Assembly (NCBI GenBank): GCA_964472395.1
Contig: CAYYMM010000004.1
Coordinates: 38,392 to 102,391, forward strand
Direction: 5' to 3'
DNA length: 64,000 nt
Source: CALFER01 sp964472395
GTDB taxonomy: Bacteria > CSSED10-310 > CALFER01
The notes under the pieces are model-generated. The model was not told where the DNA came from and ran no database searches. It saw only the letters and a program-made list of their open reading frames with translations. Position 1 is the first letter of the stretch, and each line of letters opens with the position of its first letter. The translations under genes and the position numbers were made by a program. Below, in pieces: positions 15,732-23,077 of this stretch.

Positions 15732-17473
15732 TTCAGAATAACACCTTTTCCCTGCCGGCCATCCACTTTAACCGTGAGGGGCCGGGCGAGCCGGACATGG
15801 CGGACGAATTGCATCGATTCAACGCATTCCTGTGCTGCCAGCCAATCCCAATCCACCCGGAATTCACCGGCATGCGGAATCGAAAAGTAGCTGACCTGGA
15901 AACTGATCAGATTGTGAAAAAAATGCGACCCCTGACTCAGGTCGACATACATCTCGGGCAACGTACACTCCAGAATCACCTTCGCCCCCGCAATCTGACT
16001 CCAGTTCACCGGGATTCCGAGCCACGGATCCGAACTGCCCCACCGCCCGAACCCGATCAGCACATACGGCGTTCTGGACTGGACCATATTCAAATTGAGG
16101 CGCTCGATTTCCGTCGCGATCGCTCGCGTGTCCTTTTTGTCGAAAACGATCGGGTCGACATAGATCACGTCCCGGATCGTGTCGACGATGCCATTCCCGA
16201 GCACGCTGTGGGTGGCGGTCAGAGTGTCGGGACCGGTCAGTTCCTCATCCGGAATGTCGACCTGAACATGCGACACGACCATCGGGCGGACCTGCAGGAA
16301 TCCGAATTGGGCGGCGAGGCGCGGCGTTTCCGTCAGCGTCACCGCAAACTCGATCTCGACATCCGTCCCCAGCGCTTCGACACCGAGTTTGATGAGCGAT
16401 TTCAAAACCTCGTTCAGTGGAAGAACCTCGTAATCCAGAATGGGAGCGAACGTGAGCGCTTTCGGGCCGGGATAATCGGCGCCCGGGTTGAGGCGATCCG
16501 AGGCTGCGTCGTAGGTGGACACGAGATGGGTGAGGGTGTCGTCGTAATCGGCATCGGTCAACGTGCCCTCGACCAGATACTCCTCCTCGTTGGTCGGATC
16601 GTATTCCGGCGGTTTACCCATGTTCACCGCCCAGAATCGCGTCTGCGTCATCTTCAGCAGCGCCTGGCTCGATGCAACCGGCGGTTTCGCCCGGGGAAAC
16701 GCCGGCGAGAAAAACCAATCCAAACCGCCATCGACGATGGTCTTGCCGAGGCCGAGTGCGAGATGGACGACGCCGTCTTCAGCTTTGGCGTTGCCGGTCG
16801 GGTAATAATTGAACGATCGGGCCACTCCTGAAAGATGCGGATAGAATCGATCACCGTGCCGTTGTCCGACGACTTCCTGAATGATCACCGCCATTTTTTC
16901 GTCTTCGGTACGGTGCTCCGTCGCAGCGATGTATTCCTTCGCAGCCTTGAAGAACGTCGATGCCCAGACAAACTTGACCGCCTCGGTGAGCTTCCGAAAC
17001 CGGCTGTCGGCGTCGGGCTGGTTGTTCGGGATCATTTTCGTCGCATAGATGCCCGCAAACGGCTCGAACATGGCGTCTTCGAGCAAACTGGAGGAGCGTA
17101 TGGCAAGCGGAGTGTTGATCGTCGCGATCAGGGCACGGAGATCGCCCGTGAGTTCGGGCGGGAGGGATGCGCGTTGAAAGGCATTGGCAATGTACGCATC
17201 CGATGCATCGGAAAGAGCCAGTTCACGCAGATCGTTCATCTGCATGAACTGGTCGAAATAATCGGTCGCGATCACCGTCATCACGGGAATGCTGACGCTA
17301 AATCGCGGGAAACGGCTGTGTTCAAAGCGATTTCGAGTGAAGTCGTGAATGAACGCCAGGCCGTGGGCTTTGCCGCCCAGCGACCCGGAACCCATTACCG
17401 TGATCCGTTCTGTCGAATCGAAAAATTCGCGTTTGAATTCAGGAAGACTGGTATGGTTCAGGCCGCCGGGCAT
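15728..17473 (-). CDS. Stand-alone PPDK-type ATP-grasp protein with GRWGS/GSHFF extension
   Basis: A 581-aa paralogue of the neighbouring 1060-aa protein and the 981-aa receiver protein. GSLGGKAHGLAFIHDF lies near residue 31, IRSSSLLEDAMFEPFAGIY near 125, LQVRPM ends the ATP-grasp part near 400, and GFGRWGSSDPWLGIP near 495 and SQGSHFFHNL near 545 mark the shared C-terminal extension. No His-swivel or PEP-binding domain, no sensor domain. The 4-bp ATGA overlap with the next gene indicates co-translation. It follows glutamate dehydrogenase by 29 bp on the same strand, so gdhA and both PPDK-like genes probably form one operon. Function not established. Confidence 0.7.
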   Translation of the reverse strand: MPGGLNHTSLPEFKREFFDSTERITVMGSGSLGGKAHGLAFIHDFTRNRFEHSRFPRFSVSIPVMTVIATDYFDQFMQMNDLRELALSDASDAYIANAFQRASLPPELTGDLRALIATINTPLAIRSSSLLEDAMFEPFAGIYATKMIPNNQPDADSRFRKLTEAVKFVWASTFFKAAKEYIAATEHRTEDEKMAVIIQEVVGQRHGDRFYPHLSGVARSFNYYPTGNAKAEDGVVHLALGLGKTIVDGGLDWFFSPAFPRAKPPVASSQALLKMTQTRFWAVNMGKPPEYDPTNEEEYLVEGTLTDADYDDTLTHLVSTYDAASDRLNPGADYPGPKALTFAPILDYEVLPLNEVLKSLIKLGVEALGTDVEIEFAVTLTETPRLAAQFGFLQVRPMVVSHVQVDIPDEELTGPDTLTATHSVLGNGIVDTIRDVIYVDPIVFDKKDTRAIATEIERLNLNMVQSRTPYVLIGFGRWGSSDPWLGIPVNWSQIAGAKVILECTLPEMYVDLSQGSHFFHNLISFQVSYFSIPHAGEFRVDWDWLAAQECVESMQFVRHVRLARPLTVKVDGRQGKGVILK

Positions 17474-17502
17474 TTTGAATCTGCTTTCAGCGGGTCAGGA
17501 GA

Positions 17503-18789
17503 TCAAACCCAGCCGCGGGACTTCGCCGCTTTTGCCACACGGTCGATCGCGATCATGTAGGCCGCGTCGCGCATGTAAATCTTCTTGCGGCGTGCGAGTT
17601 CACTGACGGCGAGGAATGCGGAGGTCATTTTCAGATCGAGTTTTCCGAGCACTTCGTCTTTTTCCCAGAAATAGTTCATGTTGCACTGAACCTGCTCGAA
17701 ATAACTGCATGTCACACCGCCGGCATTCGCGAGGAAATCCGGGATCACGAAAACACCGCGTTCAAAGAGCACTTTGTCGGCTTCGATCGTCGTCGGACCA
17801 TTCGCGCCTTCCGCCATCAGCTTCACACGCGGGCTGATCTTGCCGACATTCCCGGCATTGACCTGATTTTCAAGCGCGCAGGGGAGGAGGATGTCGACAT
17901 CCTGTTCGATCCAGGCCGTGCCCGGGAGAATCTCGTAGCCGAGTTCCTTGGCTTTTTCCTTGTTGATGCCGCCGAACCGGTCGGTGATCTTGAGGAGTTC
18001 ATCGAGATTGACACCGCTCATCTTGCGGAACGTGTAGGAGGTCTGGTCGTGCTGATCCCAGCAGGATACGCAGATGACCTTGCCGCCCATCCGGGTGTAG
18101 AGCTGAATCGCATACTGAGCGACGTTGCCGAATCCCTGAACGCTCGCAATGGTGTCCTGCGGCTTTATGTTCATTTCCTTCAGGGCTTCGCGAACGGTAT
18201 AGATCAAACCGTACCCGGTGGCTTCGGTGCGTCCGAGTGATCCGCCCATGCCGACCGGTTTGCCGGTAATGAATCCGGGATACCGATTGCCGTGAATCGC
18301 TTCAAATTCATCGAGCATCCAGAGCATGTGCTGGGGATTGGTCATGACATCGGGGGCCGGAACATCGGACAACGGGCCGACGTTTTTCGCGAGCTGGCGG
18401 ACCCAGCCGCGGCACAGCCGTTCCTGTTCGTGATCACTGAGGTTGTGCGGATCACAGATGACGCCGCCTTTGCCGCCGCCGAGGGGGATGTCGACCACGG
18501 AGCATTTCCAGGTCATCCACATCGAGAGCGCGCGAACGGTGTCGATCGTTTCCTGCGGGTGGAACCGGATACCGCCCTTGCACGGTCCGCGAGCGTCGTT
18601 GTGCTGAACGCGGAAGCCGCGGAAAACTTTTACCGTGCCGTCCTCCATCCGGACCGGAATACTGAAGTGGTATTCGCGGAGCGGATTGCGGAGGAGGTCA
18701 CGGGTGGCGGTGTCCAGATTCAACTGTTCCGCAACATTATCGAACTGAGCCTGTGCTGTTTCAAATGGGTTGTACGACTTGTGATTCAT
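17503..18789 (-). CDS. gdhA: Glutamate dehydrogenase (Glu/Leu/Phe/Val dehydrogenase family)
   Basis: A 428-aa cytoplasmic enzyme interconverting glutamate with 2-oxoglutarate and ammonia using NAD(P). Visible family motifs are GPCKGGIRFHP with the substrate Lys, PLGGGKGGVICDP with the catalytic Lys region, DVPAPDVMTN with the catalytic Asp, the GRTEATGYG loop, and the Rossmann motif QGFGNVAQ. Length is normal. The start is fixed by AAGGAG 6 nt before ATGAATCAC; an upstream in-frame ATG lacks a site. It leads an apparent operon with the two PPDK-like genes. Confidence 0.92.
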   Translation of the reverse strand: MNHKSYNPFETAQAQFDNVAEQLNLDTATRDLLRNPLREYHFSIPVRMEDGTVKVFRGFRVQHNDARGPCKGGIRFHPQETIDTVRALSMWMTWKCSVVDIPLGGGKGGVICDPHNLSDHEQERLCRGWVRQLAKNVGPLSDVPAPDVMTNPQHMLWMLDEFEAIHGNRYPGFITGKPVGMGGSLGRTEATGYGLIYTVREALKEMNIKPQDTIASVQGFGNVAQYAIQLYTRMGGKVICVSCWDQHDQTSYTFRKMSGVNLDELLKITDRFGGINKEKAKELGYEILPGTAWIEQDVDILLPCALENQVNAGNVGKISPRVKLMAEGANGPTTIEADKVLFERGVFVIPDFLANAGGVTCSYFEQVQCNMNYFWEKDEVLGKLDLKMTSAFLAVSELARRKKIYMRDAAYMIAIDRVAKAAKSRGWV

Positions 18790-18953
18790 AAAAATCTCCT
18801 TGGATAAAGTAAAATCCGGCTCGTGATACACCACGAGCCGAACAGGAACAAAAACCCTGTGCCGGATTCTACCTCGGAAATTCGGTTTGTCAACCCAGGG
18901 GCCAGAACCGATGACAAGCTCACAGCATCAGTAATGTCCCCTTTAAATACGGA

Positions 18954-18975
18954 ACCCCGGTTCGCGAACCGGGGT
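18954..18975 (-). terminator. Palindromic terminator downstream of the Leu-Ser-repeat protein gene
   Basis: A 22-bp perfect palindrome (arms ACCCCGG / CCGGGGT around TTCGCGAA) starts 29 bp past the stop of the minus-strand gene, followed on that strand by TTCCGTATTTAAA. Probable intrinsic terminator isolating that gene from gdhA. Confidence 0.65.
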
Positions 18976-19004
18976 CCAATATGAAAACAACAACCTTATG
19001 AGGA

Positions 19005-19958
19005 TTACAGATTGGAAACAAACTCTCCGCGAGTCTTCGGATCATCCGCTTTTTGATCCTTGATCCGCTGCAGATCCTTGAATGCAATTTGCATGACAAG
19101 CCGGGAAGTCCCATATTTCTCCGCAAACTGATCCTCTTTCACTTCGAATGCCACAATGACCCGTTCCTTGGCGTCAAGCCCTTTGATTTTCGGCGTTAAC
19201 TCCATCAATTTTGCAATAATCTCACCCTTGAATTCCTTGATGTGCATGTCCATCTCTTCAAGGCGCTTGGCTTCCTCTTTCTTCATCTCGGCCGACTTCT
19301 CGATTCGGATGACCTTGACATCCTTCCCGGCTTCCGCTTGGGCCTCTTTGACCGCCTCTTTTGCCTCTTTAACCGCTTCTTCCGCTTCTTTCTTCGCTTC
19401 CGCAGCTTCCTTCATCACTTCTTCCTGCTCCGCCTTTATCTCACCATCACTCTTGGATCCCTTCCCAAGCTCGGCCAGTTCGGACAACTCCGAGAGTTCC
19501 GCGAGTCCCTTGAAGTCGATTCCCAATTTGGCCAGCTGCGGATCATCGGCCAACTTCGACAACTCGGACAATTTCGACAGTTTGGATAACTCGGACAGTT
19601 TCGACAGATCCGCGTTCGATCCGTCATTCGTAATGATCATCGGAATCTGCATGCCTTCCAGATTGATCGTGAACTCCTCATCGTTCGGACCCATAATCCT
19701 TTTCATCGTCTGAATCCGCCCGCCGGTTGCGGTCATCGAAATTTTGCCCATGAATACCATTCCGACATCCGCCGCATACAGGCTCGTGACCTTGTCGATC
19801 GGATTGACATACACATGCGCCGTGTCGATCAACAAGGTGTCCAATCCTTCGGCGATCTCAGAGAGACATTTCTCCGCGGCAGGCGGCTCAACCGCCGGAA
19901 CACTCGTGCACACCAGAACACTCAGTATCATACTTGCAAGTTTCATATATCTGATCAT
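19005..19958 (-). CDS. Secreted protein with triplet Leu-Ser-(Lys/Glu) repeats and charged helix
   Basis: A 317-aa protein with a signal peptide (MKLASMILSVLVCTSVPA, cleavage after about residue 22). The N-terminal domain (about 30-110) is not recognised. Near residue 115-135 is a run of LSK/LSE triplets, then ELSEL repeats, then a very charged Glu/Lys/Ala helix (about 170-215), probably a coiled coil, and a final alpha/beta part. AGGAGG precedes the ATG. It is monocistronic, with its own terminator downstream and a divergent gene upstream. Function unknown; it may be a periplasmic or surface-associated protein. Confidence 0.65.
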   Translation of the reverse strand: MIRYMKLASMILSVLVCTSVPAVEPPAAEKCLSEIAEGLDTLLIDTAHVYVNPIDKVTSLYAADVGMVFMGKISMTATGGRIQTMKRIMGPNDEEFTINLEGMQIPMIITNDGSNADLSKLSELSKLSKLSELSKLADDPQLAKLGIDFKGLAELSELSELAELGKGSKSDGEIKAEQEEVMKEAAEAKKEAEEAVKEAKEAVKEAQAEAGKDVKVIRIEKSAEMKKEEAKRLEEMDMHIKEFKGEIIAKLMELTPKIKGLDAKERVIVAFEVKEDQFAEKYGTSRLVMQIAFKDLQRIKDQKADDPKTRGEFVSNL

Positions 19959-20205
19959 CGTCGTGATCCTCCTACCCGATTTTACGTTTCTAAAAGCCCA
20001 GAAGTTTCAACAAGCATCCCACATCATTCTCGCATGAAATGAATCAAGTCACTGCGCACAGCATGCTACGGTTGTCGACCGGATGCAACCCGGGCGGCAG
20101 AACTTCGTTTTGACGCAAGCGCGGGAGAGGGACCGGATGCCGGGAGTAAAGGATGCACGAATTTCGCGGATTTTATACCCTTATAAGCAGAAGGGAGGGT
20201 TCGAT
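19959..20205. promoter_or_regulatory. Divergent intergenic region
   Basis: 247 bp between two divergently transcribed genes for exported proteins. It must contain both promoters. I do not see an unambiguous -35/-10 pair. AGGAGG serves the minus-strand gene and AAGGGAGGG the plus-strand gene. Confidence 0.4.
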
Positions 20206-23070
20206 ATGAAAACTCAAGAGACTCCTCGAAAAATGGAAACATGCGGCTCCATGGTCGCCGGCAGTCTGTTCATTCTGCTGCTCGCCATGTTCGCACTCTG
20301 GCCCTTCATCGAACCCTTTCCTCCTTCGACCAACGCTATCGACGACTCAAACGAAGTCACAACAGATGCCGGAATTCGTAACATCCACAGTTTCAGTTGC
20401 GACACCGTCACGGGTAGCGAGCCGTTTTTCCGGTCACCCTCCCTCGGGCTGACATGGGAAGCACCTTCCGTGTTCACTGCATTCAAGATCGAGATAGCTC
20501 GGGATGAAGCATTTCATGAACCCATCGCTGATCTTATCGCCCGTGGAACATCCTGTAGGATTCCGGCGGATATTCTAAAGAACCAATCCACACTCTTCTA
20601 CCGGATCCGCGCGAGACTTTCCGATGATTCTTTCTCTGATCCCTCCGAAACCAGCATGATTGCATGGGATCGACGGATGACGGGTTTTCGCATCATTTCC
20701 CCGGGAGACCATCCGCTGGGAAAATCCGAGGCATCGGTATCAGTCCGCGATGCCTCCGGCCGAGTGCATCTCGCGCTGCCGCGTCTGTATGGTGATTCGG
20801 GCCGGCGTGAAGCAATCTGGCTGACATCGGACGACGACGGACTCAACTGGACGCAAAGGGGCATGATCAGCCTCCCGGATGACACGTTCGCCGGCCCGGT
20901 ATCACTCGCGCTTTCCAGCGATGGACACACTCTCGCAGCAGGGTACATCCGATCGAGTCTCATGGAGATGCCCAGGCAGGTCGTGATCTGCTCATGTGAT
21001 CTGACAGTTCCCGAACCTGAATTCTCAAACCATTATGCCTTCGAGGGAAGTCGTGGATTGTCCTGGAGACGCCCGTTTCTGGCATACGACTCGACGAATG
21101 TCCTCCATGCATGCTGGGAGAATGAAAACACGTCCGGACACCTGCACGCTGCTCCCGAAATCGTCTATTCCAATACCGCATCCGGACAATGGTCCGATCC
21201 CATCCCATTAACTGAGTCTGATTCCGGAGGCGGTGCGCATATCGCAGCATCCGGAAACCAGGTGCTCGTCATGTGGGAAGGCGGGCGGTATCGGATCAGC
21301 CCGGACGGAGGAAAATCCTGGAATCCGCCGCTCGACACACGACCTGCCAGACTGCCTCACCCCGCTGATCGAGCCGATTCACTGAGATGGCGCGCATCGA
21401 CATCGACTCGGATCCCGAACTCCGATCGAATCGCTGTCGCACTGATCGGGGAACATCGCACCGGACCGGATGATAGCAGCTGGACACGGTACTTCGATTG
21501 GACCGAGATCTGGACTGTCGAACTGGATGATGACGGGATGTGGACCGAGCCGGAACTTGCAGTCAAAGTGAGTCTGAATGCAACCGAAGGGCTGTTGCCG
21601 GATGAAAACACCCCGGTGCATTTCACCGAACGCCCGGATATTTCGGCCGATCGGAATGGCACATTATATCTGGTCTGGGACGAAACAACCGGCATCGGAT
21701 CAGACCGGTATTCCTGGATTCGAACCGCTTATCTTTCACACAAACCCAAAGACGGCCGATGGGCCAAGCCGCGACCACTTCCCGCGCCATCCGGACTCAA
21801 CAGTATGAAACCTCTGCTCGGGGAAGCCGGCTCGCAGGTCGGCTGCGACCTCGTCTGGTTTGCTGCCGAGACATTTCAGGACGCGTTCCGTCCGGTCCGC
21901 AGAAACACCTGCCCGCCTCTGGCCGGTGTGATGTTCGCCACAGATGACGACCTGGATCCGATCGAGTCGCAATCGATCAGGCTGGAGACTCCGATTGAGG
22001 TGCCGATCGTCAGTGATGCAGCAGCAAGAATCGAGTCTTTCCCGCGCGTTCACCTGCCGGAACCGGCGATGTCAAGTAACGCTCCGACCGGATATGAATC
22101 ACCGACCCCGACACGTACCCGCACTCCGACTCGAACCCCCACCCGAACACAGACACCGATCTTCACTCCAACACCCACCCCATCTCCGACCATCACTCCC
22201 ACTCCCCGTACATCGATTCTCCAGTTCACACCCGACGCGGATGCCCACATCGCAAGTTACATGCCCACGACCAATTTCGGGTCCAAGACCAAACTCGATG
22301 TTTTTGGTGCTCCCGAAACTTTATCGCATGCTCTCATACGCTTCCCTCTGACATCCATACCCCGCGATAATCAGATAATCGCGGCGGAACTCGAACTGAC
22401 GTTTTCAAGCGCCACTGTCCCCGCACAGATCGCTCTGTTTGAAGTGACTTCTTTCTGGAGTGAATCCACCGTAACCTGGCACTCGCAACCATCCATATCA
22501 GCACAGGCCTCCGTGATCGATGCAAACGACATTGTCGTGCGTATACCAGTAACGGAAATAGTGCGGGATTGGGTCGTGACTCCGGGACTGAATGCCGGAT
22601 TCATGTTCAAGTTTCAATCCGGACTGGATCCCAAACAAAGAAAGATTATGAGCCGTGAAAGTGTGACGCCACCAAAACTGACCGTCTGGTATCTCCCCGG
22701 CGCATATCCCACACCGACGGAAAACATCTCAGTCGACGTTGTGTTGAATCAATCGACCTACTATGCCGGCGATCTTTTCATGCTGAGACTCCGGGCATAT
22801 AACCGGTACAGCTCGATCCGATCCGTCCGCACCTGGTTGGTCCTGGATGTATACGGCGAGCTGTTCTTCTGGCCGTCCTGGAGTAAAACTCCGGAGTACA
22901 ACGTATGGGCACTCGCCTCAGAAGCATGGAAAGAGAAAGTGATTCTGAATTTCAATTGGCCGATCAACAGCGGAATCGCCGACGGTATCGTTTTCTGGGG
23001 ATTGATTCAGGATCAGTACTCCGCCGACTACAGCCTCGATCAAGCGACATTCGGCTGGTATGCGCCCTGA
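20206..23070 (+). CDS. Large exported protein: sialidase-like Asp-box repeats, Pro/Thr linker, DNRLRE-type domain
   Basis: A 954-aa protein. An N-terminal hydrophobic segment (about 15-35) acts as signal or anchor. A beta-propeller-like region carries Asp boxes (TSDDDGLNWTQRG, SPDGGKSWNPP) typical of BNR/sialidase-type propellers. A Pro/Thr/Arg linker follows. Next is a DNRLRE/CBM96-like domain (ADAHIASYMPTTNFGSKTKL, LIRFPLTSIP, SESTVTWHSQP), and last a C-terminal beta domain. AAGGGAGGG fixes the start; the frame upstream is non-coding. Catalytic sialidase residues cannot be identified, so it is more likely a surface binding protein than an enzyme. It converges with the receiver/ATP-grasp gene 7 bp away. 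Confidence 0.75.
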   Translation: MKTQETPRKMETCGSMVAGSLFILLLAMFALWPFIEPFPPSTNAIDDSNEVTTDAGIRNIHSFSCDTVTGSEPFFRSPSLGLTWEAPSVFTAFKIEIARDEAFHEPIADLIARGTSCRIPADILKNQSTLFYRIRARLSDDSFSDPSETSMIAWDRRMTGFRIISPGDHPLGKSEASVSVRDASGRVHLALPRLYGDSGRREAIWLTSDDDGLNWTQRGMISLPDDTFAGPVSLALSSDGHTLAAGYIRSSLMEMPRQVVICSCDLTVPEPEFSNHYAFEGSRGLSWRRPFLAYDSTNVLHACWENENTSGHLHAAPEIVYSNTASGQWSDPIPLTESDSGGGAHIAASGNQVLVMWEGGRYRISPDGGKSWNPPLDTRPARLPHPADRADSLRWRASTSTRIPNSDRIAVALIGEHRTGPDDSSWTRYFDWTEIWTVELDDDGMWTEPELAVKVSLNATEGLLPDENTPVHFTERPDISADRNGTLYLVWDETTGIGSDRYSWIRTAYLSHKPKDGRWAKPRPLPAPSGLNSMKPLLGEAGSQVGCDLVWFAAETFQDAFRPVRRNTCPPLAGVMFATDDDLDPIESQSIRLETPIEVPIVSDAAARIESFPRVHLPEPAMSSNAPTGYESPTPTRTRTPTRTPTRTQTPIFTPTPTPSPTITPTPRTSILQFTPDADAHIASYMPTTNFGSKTKLDVFGAPETLSHALIRFPLTSIPRDNQIIAAELELTFSSATVPAQIALFEVTSFWSESTVTWHSQPSISAQASVIDANDIVVRIPVTEIVRDWVVTPGLNAGFMFKFQSGLDPKQRKIMSRESVTPPKLTVWYLPGAYPTPTENISVDVVLNQSTYYAGDLFMLRLRAYNRYSSIRSVRTWLVLDVYGELFFWPSWSKTPEYNVWALASEAWKEKVILNFNWPINSGIADGIVFWGLIQDQYSADYSLDQATFGWYAP

Positions 23071-23077
23071 TGCTCCG

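Noticed and set aside
15716..16831. Long plus-strand frame (371 codons) opposite the 581-aa PPDK-like gene
   Set aside because: Antisense shadow of a GC-rich gene with clear conserved motifs; Arg/Gln/His-rich product with no domain.
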